Source of the DNA: Hymenobacter properus
GTDB lineage: Bacteria; Bacteroidota; Bacteroidia; Cytophagales; Hymenobacteraceae
NCBI RefSeq assembly: GCF_015694735.1
Contig: NZ_JADQDP010000001.1
Location: 62,001-126,000, forward strand
DNA: 64,000 nt
Direction of reading: 5' to 3'
Within the stretch, counting starts at the first letter, position 1, and the number at the start of each line of letters is the position of its first letter. The position numbers and the translations under genes are program-made. The notes beneath the pieces are model-generated. The model was not told the origin of the DNA. It ran no database searches and saw only the letters and a program-made list of their open reading frames with translations. This document shows positions 40,098 to 47,950 of the stretch, one piece after another.

Positions 40098-41555
40098 CTA
40101 GGCCAACTGCTTGGTCAGGAACTCATACAGCAGGCGCACGCCCACACCGGTGCCGCCCTTGCCGCGGTAGCTCTCGGGGGCGGTGAGGTAGGCCGGGCCG
40201 GCAATGTCGAGGTGAATCCAGGGGTAGCCGACGGCGAAGCGCTCCAAGAACTTGGCGGCCGAGATGTGGCCGGCTTCGCCCTTGCCGAGGTTGTTGATGT
40301 CGGCAATATCGGACTTGATGTGGTCGGCGTATTCGTCCCAGAGGGGAAACTCCACGAGGCGCTCGTGCACGGCGTAGCCGGCTTCGGCCAACTTTTGCAG
40401 GGTGGCGGGCTCGGCGGTGCCCATCGAGGCGCTGGCCTCGGTGCCGAGGGCGCGCACGGCGGCGCCGGTGAGGGTGGCCAGGTCGATGACCAACTCGGGC
40501 TCGTAGCGCTTGGCGAAGCTGAGAGCATCGGCCAGCAGCAGGCGGCCTTCGGCGTCGGTGTTGCGCACCTCCACGGTGAGGCCGGAGTGCATGGTGAGGA
40601 CGTCGCCGGGGGCGTAGGCGAGGCCGCCGGGGCGGTTGTCGGTGGCGGGCACGAGGCCAATGACGTGCAGGGGCACTTGGTTTTTGGCCAGGGCGTAGAG
40701 CGTGCCGGCCACGGCCGCGCCACCGGCCATGTCGCACTTCATCATGTCCATGCTGTTGGGCGTGGGCTTGAGGCTCAGGCCGCCGGTGTCGAACACCACG
40801 CCTTTGCCCACCAGCACGTAGGGCTTCTCGTTCTGGGCGTTTTCGGGCTTGTACTCGAGGATGCTGAAAGTGGGCGGCTCGGGCGAGCCGAGGTTGACAG
40901 CGAGCAGGCCGCCCATGCGCAGGGCTTCAATTTTGGCCAGGTCGAGGATGTCGGTGGTGTAGCCGGCGCGGTCGCCAGCTTCGGCCATGCGCTCGGCAAA
41001 CTGGACGGCGTTGAGCTTATTAAGCGGGGCGTTGACGAGGTCGCGGGCAAACTCCACGCCTTCGAGCAAGCCTTCAAGCTCGGTGATTTCGGCCACTGTG
41101 GCGCCATTACCCACCACGTACACCCGGGCCAGCGATGCCGGCTTCTGCGATTTTTCGTCGGTTTTGTAGCCTTCAAACTGGTAGGCACTCAGGGCCAGCC
41201 CTTCGGCCAGCAGCAGGGCGGCGTTGGAAGTGGCGCTGTGGTTTTCGATGAAAACCTCTTCCACCTTTTCGGCTTTCAGCTGCCCGTGTAGGGTGTGCCC
41301 GGCGCGGCGCAGCTGCTCGGCTACCTGGGCGGTGGTAGGCTTGTCGGCGAGCACCACGAAATAGTGGTGGTGGCTGAAGTGGTTGAGATGCACCAGCTTC
41401 TGGTCGTCGGCCAGGGCTTTTTCGACGTAGCGGGCGGCGGCTTCGGGCAGGTCGCCAGCGGCCGCGGCGGGAAGGCTAGTAGTGCCGTGGGGCAGAATGA
41501 ATACCTGCGTGGACTGAGCCGGCGCGGCGGCGGCATGGGCAAGAGCGAGGGGCAT
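40098..41555 (-). CDS. pepA: Leucyl aminopeptidase, M17 family
   Basis: A 485-residue di-zinc aminopeptidase that removes N-terminal residues from peptides. The C-terminal catalytic domain shows VLVGKGVVFDTGGLSLKP, KCDMAGGAAV and the signature NTDAEGRLLLADAL. The N-terminal domain (about 1-170) is less conserved. A near-match -7 box (TACCTTCG) lies at 41585-41592. Start codon choice is uncertain by a few residues. Confidence 0.94.
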   Translation of the reverse strand: MPLALAHAAAAPAQSTQVFILPHGTTSLPAAAAGDLPEAAARYVEKALADDQKLVHLNHFSHHHYFVVLADKPTTAQVAEQLRRAGHTLHGQLKAEKVEEVFIENHSATSNAALLLAEGLALSAYQFEGYKTDEKSQKPASLARVYVVGNGATVAEITELEGLLEGVEFARDLVNAPLNKLNAVQFAERMAEAGDRAGYTTDILDLAKIEALRMGGLLAVNLGSPEPPTFSILEYKPENAQNEKPYVLVGKGVVFDTGGLSLKPTPNSMDMMKCDMAGGAAVAGTLYALAKNQVPLHVIGLVPATDNRPGGLAYAPGDVLTMHSGLTVEVRNTDAEGRLLLADALSFAKRYEPELVIDLATLTGAAVRALGTEASASMGTAEPATLQKLAEAGYAVHERLVEFPLWDEYADHIKSDIADINNLGKGEAGHISAAKFLERFAVGYPWIHLDIAGPAYLTAPESYRGKGGTGVGVRLLYEFLTKQLA

Positions 41556-41711
41556 GGACAGGTAAGACTGAGGTAATACGACCGCGAAGGTAGCCGCCGG
41601 GGCAGTTAAAAGTAGGAGGGAGGAATAAACGCCTTACTTGCGGGACACCCACCCCCAGCATTAAAGAAATCCTAGCCGCACATTTTGTGCCCGGCGGGAG
41701 GCCTGTCTGTT

Positions 41712-43070
41712 TCAGAAAACCACCTTCCGCAGCGCCCACAGGCTCCAAACTATCACCATCAGGCCCACGCCCACGAACATCCAGCGGGTGGGGATGCGGC
41801 CGGCCAGCCGGGCGGCCAGGGGCGCGGCCGCCACCCCGCCCACAATGAGCCCCGCCACTATTTGCCAGTGCGACAGGCCTTTCATGGCGAAGAAGGTGAA
41901 AGCACTAGCAAACGTTACGAAGAACTCCACCAGGCTCACCGTGCCGATGACGTAGCGCGGGGTGCGGCCGGTTGTGATGAGGGTGCTGGTAACGAGCGGA
42001 CCCCAGCCGCCGCCGCCAAACGAATCGAGGAAGCCGCCCACGCCGGCCAGCCACCCGGCGTTTTTTACTTTGCGGCGTTTGTCGCGCTGGGGGCGCAGGG
42101 CTTTGCTCAGGATGCGCAAGCCCAGAACAAGCAAGTACGCGGCCAGCAGGGGCTTCACCCAGTTGGCGTATTCTTCGCCGAAGCGGGAGAGCAGATACGC
42201 CCCCCCGATGGAGCCCGCAATGCCAGGCAGGAGCAGCACCCGAAACAGCTTTTTGTTAACGTTCCCAAAGCGGTAGTGCTGGTAGCCCGAGGCGCCGCTG
42301 GCAAACATCTCGGCCGTGTGAATGCTGGCACTCACCGACACCGGACTCAACCCCAGCGACATCAGGCTGATGGCCGACACCACGCCGTAGCCCATGCCCA
42401 GCATGCCATCGATGAGCTGCGCCACGAAGCCCACGGCCACGAACGTGTAGAATGTGGACGAGGAGCGGGCCAGGTCCCAGGCTTGCTGCCAGGTGAAATA
42501 GTAGGAGAGGATGTTGATGAAAATGAACAGCGCGAATGTGGCAAGCGCCCCTGTAGCCACCCTCCGCCAGTAAGCCGTGGCGGGCGTTTCGTAGGCTAGG
42601 GTGCGGTTGGGATACCGGGCAACTCGGTCGTCTTCTGTCGGCACCACTGCTGGTAGGCAGAAACTGCACAAATCGGGCGCGTCGGCCACGTGGGTGAGCA
42701 GGTGGCGCTGGACCGCGGCCGCACCAATGTAGCGGTGCAGGGCCGGGTCGTTGGTGGCTAGGAACAGGAGGTCGTGGCCGTCGAGGTCGGCATCCTGAAA
42801 GGGGCGCTGATGCAACTGTACCGACGTATGCTGGTCGGCGAGTTCGCGCAGGGCGGGCAAGATATCAGGGGCGACCACTGTAACAGCCGCGGCCGGGCTG
42901 TTGCTCAGAATGGCGCCGAGTTGTTGCAGGGCCACGGAGCCGCCACCTACCAGCAGCACCCGCATGCTTTCCAGTTTTAGGAAGATGGGAAACAGGATGT
43001 TAGGCGGCGTTGCCTTATGCGGCGGGCCGGCGGTGCAGGTGACGGGGGTAGCGTTGGCGTCGGCGGGCAT
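41712..43070 (-). CDS. TauE/SafE (TSUP) transporter fused to a truncated siroheme-dehydrogenase domain
   Basis: A 452-residue fusion. Residues 23-145 match the NAD-binding part of precorrin-2 dehydrogenase (CysG/Met8): NILFPIFLKLESMRVLLVGG, GGGSVALQQLG and THVADAPDLCSFCLPAVV, the latter keeping the catalytic-type Asp (D130). The rest of that enzyme is missing. From about residue 175 the protein is a multi-helix TSUP transporter (GFVAQLIDGMLGMGYGVVSA, GFLDSFGGGGWGPLVTSTL), a family that moves sulfite, sulfonates or other organic anions. Sulfite reduction needs siroheme, so the pairing is suggestive. Confidence 0.85.
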   Translation of the reverse strand: MPADANATPVTCTAGPPHKATPPNILFPIFLKLESMRVLLVGGGSVALQQLGAILSNSPAAAVTVVAPDILPALRELADQHTSVQLHQRPFQDADLDGHDLLFLATNDPALHRYIGAAAVQRHLLTHVADAPDLCSFCLPAVVPTEDDRVARYPNRTLAYETPATAYWRRVATGALATFALFIFINILSYYFTWQQAWDLARSSSTFYTFVAVGFVAQLIDGMLGMGYGVVSAISLMSLGLSPVSVSASIHTAEMFASGASGYQHYRFGNVNKKLFRVLLLPGIAGSIGGAYLLSRFGEEYANWVKPLLAAYLLVLGLRILSKALRPQRDKRRKVKNAGWLAGVGGFLDSFGGGGWGPLVTSTLITTGRTPRYVIGTVSLVEFFVTFASAFTFFAMKGLSHWQIVAGLIVGGVAAAPLAARLAGRIPTRWMFVGVGLMVIVWSLWALRKVVF

Positions 43071-43151
43071 GACTCTTGAAAGATACAGCTGGCGCGGCGT
43101 AAAAGCCGAATGCCGGGCAGAAGGTTATCACGGCCCGGCCGGCGGGGCTGC

Positions 43152-43159
43152 TACCTTTG
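43152..43159 (+). promoter_or_regulatory. -7 box TACCTTTG of rsmA
   Basis: Exact match 39 bases before the GTG start at 43198. Confidence 0.55.
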
Positions 43160-43197
43160 CCGGGCTGCCGCGCCCCTAGCCGCGGCCGCGCTTTGCC

Positions 43198-44022
43198 GTG
43201 GTACGTCCGAAAAAACACCTGGGCCAGCACTTTCTGGCCGACCCCAACATTGCCCGCCGCATCGTGGGCGCCCTGCAGCTTCCCGACGCCGTGCGCACGG
43301 TGCTGGAAATAGGCCCTGGTATGGGCGTGCTCACCCAATACCTGCTCGAAAACCCCGCATACCAGACCAGTGTGGTGGAAATCGATACCGAGTCGGTAGC
43401 CTATTTGAGGGAGCATTACCCCGCGCTGGACGGCCGCATTTATGCCACCGATTTTCTCAAGCAGAACCTCGGCGAGCTGTTTCCGGGGCAGCCGCTGGCC
43501 ATTATCGGCAACTTCCCCTACAACATCAGCAGTCAGATTTTCTTTGCCGTGCTCAACAACCGGCAGCAGGTGCGCGAGGTGGTGGGCATGATTCAGAAGG
43601 AAGTGGCCGAGCGTCTGGCCGAGCCGCCCGGTTCGAAAACCTACGGCATTCTGAGCGTGCTGCTCCAAGCTTATTACAAAATTGAGTACCTGTTTACGGT
43701 GCCGCCGCACGTGTTCAACCCGCCGCCCAAGGTTGATTCGGCCGTGGTGCGCCTCACCCGCAACGACGTGCAGCAACTGGACTGCGACGAAAAGCTGTTT
43801 TTCCGGGTGGTGAAGCAGGCGTTCCAGACGCGTCGCAAGACGCTGCGCAACGCCCTGAAACCCTTCGGTATGCCGGCTGAGGCCACCACCGACCCTATTT
43901 TCGACCGCCGCGCCGAAACGCTGGGCGTGGCCGAGTTTGTGGGCCTCACGCGGCACGTGGCCCAGCACATGGCTGGCGGCACGGCGCTGCCGGAGCTGGA
44001 TGACAGCGACGTAGCGGAATAA
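43198..44022 (+). CDS. rsmA: 16S rRNA dimethyladenosine transferase
   Basis: A 274-residue KsgA methyltransferase that dimethylates two adenosines at the 3' end of 16S rRNA. RPKKHLGQHFLADPNIARRI and VLEIGPGMGVLTQYLLE (SAM-binding) are clear, and IIGNFPYNISSQIFFAVL is the catalytic NxPY-type motif. The start is GTG; the residues that follow are in the usual N-terminal position. Complete. Confidence 0.96.
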   Translation: MVRPKKHLGQHFLADPNIARRIVGALQLPDAVRTVLEIGPGMGVLTQYLLENPAYQTSVVEIDTESVAYLREHYPALDGRIYATDFLKQNLGELFPGQPLAIIGNFPYNISSQIFFAVLNNRQQVREVVGMIQKEVAERLAEPPGSKTYGILSVLLQAYYKIEYLFTVPPHVFNPPPKVDSAVVRLTRNDVQQLDCDEKLFFRVVKQAFQTRRKTLRNALKPFGMPAEATTDPIFDRRAETLGVAEFVGLTRHVAQHMAGGTALPELDDSDVAE

Positions 44023-44064
44023 GGACGTGTTTTTTTAAAATCCCCATTCACTTTTGATTCGACA

Positions 44065-44679
44065 ATGAAAAAAACGCTACTTGCTGCCGCTGTGCTGCTG
44101 TGTTCCTTCACGATGGCCGCCGATGGGCCGTGGTTTAGCGGTAAAATTGTGTACCACAATTCGTTTGCTACACTGGACGGGCAGGACATCACCGATAAGC
44201 TCAGCCCCGTGCTCGGCAATGAAAACCTGTATTACATCAGCGGGGATAATTACAAGGCCTACACTGAAAAGAAGCAGATTCTGGAGCTGTACAATGGCAG
44301 CACCAACAAGTTTCAGTTCTTTATGAACGGCACGCCCACGGTGATGGACGCCAACCCCGGCACACCAGGCGCGGTGGTGAAGCCCCTGCCCGAGAAGGCC
44401 ATTATTGCGGGTTATGCCTGCCAAAGCCTGCAGATTGATTCGGACGGCAACACCACGGTGTATTATTTCTCGCCCAAAGTGCGCGTAAACCCCGCACCTT
44501 ACGCCAAGCACCAGATGGGCGACTGGGCCACCTACCTGAAAGCCAGCAACGGCGCGCTGCCGCTGAAATTCGTGGTGACCAACCGCAAGCAGGGGTATTC
44601 GATGGTGAGCGAAGCTACTTCGGTGCAGGCCATGCCGCTGGCCGCTGCCGACTTCACCGAAACTTCCCCGGCCAAGTAA
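44065..44679 (+). CDS. Secreted protein, DUF4412/GLPGLI-like
   Basis: A 204-residue protein with signal peptide MKKTLLAAAVLLCSFTMAA. GKIVYHNSFATLDGQDITD, YYISGDNYKAYTE and KAIIAGYACQSLQIDSDGNT resemble the beta-rich DUF4412/GLPGLI group of Bacteroidota periplasmic proteins. The assignment is by pattern only, and the function is unknown. It starts 42 bases after rsmA and could be co-transcribed. Confidence 0.65.
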   Translation: MKKTLLAAAVLLCSFTMAADGPWFSGKIVYHNSFATLDGQDITDKLSPVLGNENLYYISGDNYKAYTEKKQILELYNGSTNKFQFFMNGTPTVMDANPGTPGAVVKPLPEKAIIAGYACQSLQIDSDGNTTVYYFSPKVRVNPAPYAKHQMGDWATYLKASNGALPLKFVVTNRKQGYSMVSEATSVQAMPLAAADFTETSPAK

Positions 44680-44688
44680 GTCCCGCCC

Positions 44689-45654
44689 ATGAGCCTCTGC
44701 CTCGTCGTCGACGAAATGCACCCCTCGCTGCTGCCCCTGCTGACCGAAATTGGCGTGGCGGCCGACTACCAGCCGAACCTAACGGCCGCCGAAATTCCCG
44801 TCGCGCTGGCGGCCCGGCCTTACGAAGGCCTGGTGGTGCGCAGCAAGCTGCGCGTGACGGCCGACCTGCTGGCCCGCGGCCCGCAGCTGCGCTACGTGGC
44901 CCGGGCCGGCGCCGGCACCGACAATATTGACGAAGCCGCCATGGCCGCGGCCGGTGTGGCGCTGCTTAACGCGCCCGAGGGCAACCGCGACGCGGTGGGC
45001 GAGTTTGCGGTGGGGTTGCTGCTGGCGCTATTTCGCAACATCGTGCGGGCCGACGGCGAAGTGCGGCGCGGCGAGTGGCACCGTGAGGCCAACCGAGGCG
45101 AGGAAGTGGGCGGCAAAATCATAGGTTTGCTCGGCTACGGGCACATGGGGCGGGCGTTTGCGCGGCGACTGGGCGCCTTTGGCTGCACGGTGCTGGCGCA
45201 TGACATCGATGCGGACATCTTACCCGACGGCAATGCCGAGCTGGTGACCCTGGCCGAGCTGCAGGCCCGCGCCGACGTGCTGAGTCTGCACATTCCGTAC
45301 TCAAAAGCCAACCACCATTTTGTGGGCGAGGCACTGCTGGCTGACTTTGCGCGGCCCCTGTGGCTGCTGAACACGGCGCGGGGCGAAGTGCTGGACCACA
45401 CCGCGCTGGTGGGGGCGCTGCAAGCTGGGAGGGTGCGGGGAGCGGCCCTTGATGTGCTTGACAATGAAAAGCTGAACACTCTGACGCCAAGCCAGCGGGC
45501 CAACTTTGATTTCCTGCGCCAAGCGCCGAATGTGGTGCTGACGCCACACGTGGGCGGCTGGACGCACGAGAGCTACCGACGCATCAATGAAGTGCTGGTG
45601 GAGAAAATTCGGGCCTTTCGGGCCGGGGAGCCAAGCGGAGTAGCGGGGAGCTAA
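44689..45654 (+). CDS. D-isomer-specific 2-hydroxyacid dehydrogenase
   Basis: The 321-residue NAD-dependent dehydrogenase shows YVARAGAGTDNIDEAAMAAA, the Rossmann loop GLLGYGHMGRAFARRLG and LWLLNTARGEVLDH. The catalytic His is in VVLTPHVGGWTHES. It is phosphoglycerate-dehydrogenase-like but lacks ACT domains, so serine biosynthesis is possible but not proven. It begins 9 bases after the preceding gene's stop. Confidence 0.9.
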   Translation: MSLCLVVDEMHPSLLPLLTEIGVAADYQPNLTAAEIPVALAARPYEGLVVRSKLRVTADLLARGPQLRYVARAGAGTDNIDEAAMAAAGVALLNAPEGNRDAVGEFAVGLLLALFRNIVRADGEVRRGEWHREANRGEEVGGKIIGLLGYGHMGRAFARRLGAFGCTVLAHDIDADILPDGNAELVTLAELQARADVLSLHIPYSKANHHFVGEALLADFARPLWLLNTARGEVLDHTALVGALQAGRVRGAALDVLDNEKLNTLTPSQRANFDFLRQAPNVVLTPHVGGWTHESYRRINEVLVEKIRAFRAGEPSGVAGS

Positions 45655-45665
45655 TTCGTTTTGCG

Positions 45666-45673
45666 TATCTTTG
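45666..45673 (+). promoter_or_regulatory. -7 box TATCTTTG of greA
   Basis: Exact TAnnTTTG match. The expected start point near 45678 lies just before the hairpin at 45690. Confidence 0.6.
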
Positions 45674-45689
45674 TCTCGAACCTAAGAAG

Positions 45690-45731
45690 GGAGAACGGTT
45701 GGCAGTGCCAGCCGTTCTCCTTGCTTTTTAG
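45690..45731 (+). promoter_or_regulatory. Hairpin in the greA leader, candidate attenuator
   Basis: A 14-bp stem with one G-U pair (45690-45703 with 45707-45720) and a 3-base loop, followed by ttgctttttag. It lies between the greA promoter and the greA ATG at 45756, so termination here would yield a small leader RNA of about 50 bases. It could equally serve as the terminator of the upstream dehydrogenase. Confidence 0.6.
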
Positions 45732-45755
45732 CCAAACCGTCAAGTACCAATTCCC

Positions 45756-46232
45756 ATGGCCAGCACCATCAATTATTACACCGCCGAAGGCCTGCAAAAA
45801 CTGAAGGACGAACTCCAGGACCTCAAAATCCGGGGCCGGGCCAAGGCTGCCGAAGACCTGCGCGAAGCCCGCGACAAAGGCGACCTGAGTGAGAACGCCG
45901 AATACGACGCCGCCAAGGACGCCCAGGGCCTGCTGGAGCTCAAAATTGCCAAGCTCGAAGAAGTGGTGGGCAACGCCCGCCTCATCGACGAAACCAACAT
46001 GGATTTCAGCAAGGTGCTCATCATGAGCAAGGTGAAGCTGAAAAACCTGAAAAACAACATGGTGTTGAACTATACCCTGGTGGCCGAGGAAGAAGCCAAC
46101 CTGGCCGCCGGCAAAATCTCGGTGAAGTCGCCTATCGGCAAGGGCCTGCTGGGCAAATCGGCCGGCGATACTGCCGAAATCACCGTGCCCGCCGGCAAGC
46201 TGCAGTTCGAGATTCTGGAGATTTCGCGCTAG
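45756..46232 (+). CDS. greA: Transcription elongation factor GreA
   Basis: A 158-residue factor that stimulates transcript cleavage in backtracked RNA polymerase. An N-terminal coiled coil carries the acidic tip (KAAEDLREARDKGDLSENAEYDAAKD). The C-terminal FKBP-like domain ends GDTAEITVPAGKLQFEILEI. Complete and typical. Confidence 0.97.
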   Translation: MASTINYYTAEGLQKLKDELQDLKIRGRAKAAEDLREARDKGDLSENAEYDAAKDAQGLLELKIAKLEEVVGNARLIDETNMDFSKVLIMSKVKLKNLKNNMVLNYTLVAEEEANLAAGKISVKSPIGKGLLGKSAGDTAEITVPAGKLQFEILEISR

Positions 46233-46255
46233 TTGTCAGCTGCTCGTTGTCAGTT
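46231..46255. repeat. Left arm of a 25-base inverted repeat flanking the greA terminator
   Basis: Begins agttgtcagctgctcgttgt and overlaps the greA stop codon. It matches the complement of 46351-46375 with a single mismatch. Confidence 0.8.
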
Positions 46256-46258
46256 GTT

Positions 46259-46289
46259 AGGGCAGCGCCGCGAGGTGCTGCCCTTTTTC
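46259..46289 (+). terminator. greA: Intrinsic terminator of greA
   Basis: agggcagc and gctgccct form an 8-bp stem with a 10-base loop, followed by ttttctttt. Confidence 0.8.
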
Positions 46290-46350
46290 TTTTCGGGCGA
46301 GGGCGGACGCCGGGCCGCAGGTTCTCGTTTATTTGCAGCAGCGACCTAAA

Positions 46351-46375
46351 AACTGACAACGAGCAACTGACAACT
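46351..46375. repeat. Right arm of the 25-base inverted repeat
   Basis: Begins aactgacaacgagcaactga, ending 10 bases before the HIT-NuiA start codon. Counterpart of 46231-46255. Confidence 0.8.
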
Positions 46376-46384
46376 AACCCGCCC

Positions 46385-47215
46385 ATGCCTTCGATTTTCT
46401 CCCGCATCGTATCCGGCGAATTGCCGGCCTATAAAGTGGCCGAGGACGGCCGCCACCTGGCTTTTCTCGACATCACGCCCTTGGTGGAAGGCCACGTGCT
46501 TGTGATTCCCAAAAAGGAAGTCGATTACATCTTCGACCTGCCCGCCGATGAGCTGGCCGCGCTGCACGTGTTTGCCCAGCGCGTGGCCAAGGGGCTGAAA
46601 GCCGCCGTGCCCTGCAAGCGCGTGGGCGTAGCCGTGATTGGGCTGGAAGTGCCGCACGCCCACATCCACCTGATTCCGATGCAAACGGTGCAGGACATCA
46701 ACTTCACCAACCCTAAAATCAAGGTGCCCGAGGCGCGCATGCAGGAGCTGGCCACCGCCATTGCCGCCAAAGTGGACGGCGGCAGCGGGCTGGAGGAGGC
46801 CAAAGGCACCACAAAAGGTGGCGGCGCTCCCGTGCCACCGGAGCTGCAAAAGCAAGTGGCCGGCCTGCACTTCCTAAGCGAGTCGGACGCGCCGCTCGAA
46901 GCCGTAGCCTACGCCGCGCCCGGCGGCGAGCTGAGCAACGCCGCGCTGCTCAAGCTGCTGGGCGAGCCGGCCGATGCCAAAGTAGAAACCGTGGAACTCA
47001 CCCAGTTCCTGCGCAACCACACGGCCGACGATGGCGTGCTGAACGACGTGGCTTTGGCGAACCGCTACAAGGCCCTGCAGATGTATATGAAGCAGGAACT
47101 GGACGGAGCCCAGGTGTACCGCGTGGGCAAGGGCCCGCAAATTCATGCCTACGCCCTGGGCCGCACCATGGACGGCACGCTGGCCGGCTTCAAAACCGTG
47201 CTGACGGAAACCTAA
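46385..47215 (+). CDS. HIT-domain protein fused to a NuiA-like nuclease inhibitor domain
   Basis: One uninterrupted frame of 276 residues. Residues 1-133 form a HIT nucleotide hydrolase/transferase domain (PSIFSRIVSGELPAYKVAED, VEGHVLVIPKKEVDYIFDL) with the triad H91-H93-H95 in VPHAHIHLIP. After a Gly/Ala linker, residues 155-276 match the nuclease A inhibitor family: GLHFLSESDAPLEAVAY, ETVELTQFLRNHTADD, ELDGAQVYRVGKG and HAYALGRTMDGTLAGFKT. The chain ends TET. The C-terminal Thr of Anabaena NuiA, as I recall, bridges to the nuclease metal. ATG 46385 was chosen on the HIT start; the upstream open frame crosses the greA terminator. Confidence 0.85.
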   Translation: MPSIFSRIVSGELPAYKVAEDGRHLAFLDITPLVEGHVLVIPKKEVDYIFDLPADELAALHVFAQRVAKGLKAAVPCKRVGVAVIGLEVPHAHIHLIPMQTVQDINFTNPKIKVPEARMQELATAIAAKVDGGSGLEEAKGTTKGGGAPVPPELQKQVAGLHFLSESDAPLEAVAYAAPGGELSNAALLKLLGEPADAKVETVELTQFLRNHTADDGVLNDVALANRYKALQMYMKQELDGAQVYRVGKGPQIHAYALGRTMDGTLAGFKTVLTET

Positions 47216-47285
47216 GCCAGCACCGAAACAACGGTGCTGCCGTTGCCTGAGAATTTGGATTGACTACCTGATAGCTGCTGTTTTC

Positions 47286-47870
47286 ATGAAGTTACGCACC
47301 GCGGCCTGGGGAGGCTTGCTTTGGCTGAGCGGTTGCGTTCCGCAGGCGTTTGAGCTGTCGGACTACCGCAGTCACCTCACTGCAGCCGAAAAACAGCAGT
47401 TGGCCGCCGGGCAAGCCCTCGAGAAAATGCACGTTTCGTATTGGCGCTTTTTTCCGAAGCAGGTGTATTGGCAGGGAAAATTGCGTGTGGAGCCGGCCGC
47501 CAAAGGCAAGTACAAATTCACGAAGCTGGGCCATTGGCAACAGTTCGATGAGCACGGCGGACTGCTGGCCGACGCCGACTACCAATTGAAAGGCCGCTGG
47601 ACCACCGGCCACGAACGCCTCTATTACCCGGCTGGGACGCTGAGCGCTGATGTGCTGACGCAGCCGGTAGTACTCAACGGCGATTCGGTGCTGGAAACCA
47701 GGCTCGTGAATTTCCGGTCCGGCGTCGAATCGGATACTTCCTTTGTAGAGCGCTGGTACCTGCGAGACGGCAAGTACCTGCGGCCGTCTGTGCGCTCTTT
47801 TGATTTGGCCGGCCGGCGGCCCGTACCGAAGAACTGGAAAGGAGAGCCCTACACTTATTCAAAGCCGTAG
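47286..47870 (+). CDS. Hypothetical lipoprotein
   Basis: A 194-residue protein with a type II signal and lipobox LWLSGC. The mature part is rich in aromatic and strand-forming stretches (YWRFFPKQVYWQGKLRVEP, KLGHWQQFDEHGGLLADADY, SFVERWYLRDGKYLRPS). This suggests a beta-rich protein. No family is recognised. It lies between the HIT-NuiA gene and an alpha/beta hydrolase, all on the plus strand. Confidence 0.65.
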   Translation: MKLRTAAWGGLLWLSGCVPQAFELSDYRSHLTAAEKQQLAAGQALEKMHVSYWRFFPKQVYWQGKLRVEPAAKGKYKFTKLGHWQQFDEHGGLLADADYQLKGRWTTGHERLYYPAGTLSADVLTQPVVLNGDSVLETRLVNFRSGVESDTSFVERWYLRDGKYLRPSVRSFDLAGRRPVPKNWKGEPYTYSKP

Positions 47871-47950
47871 GGGTGCAACGGTTGCATGAAAGCGGGGTCT
47901 GTGAACGAAGGCGGTTGGCTTGTGGTGCCAGCCGCGTCGTCCTGGCTCTG

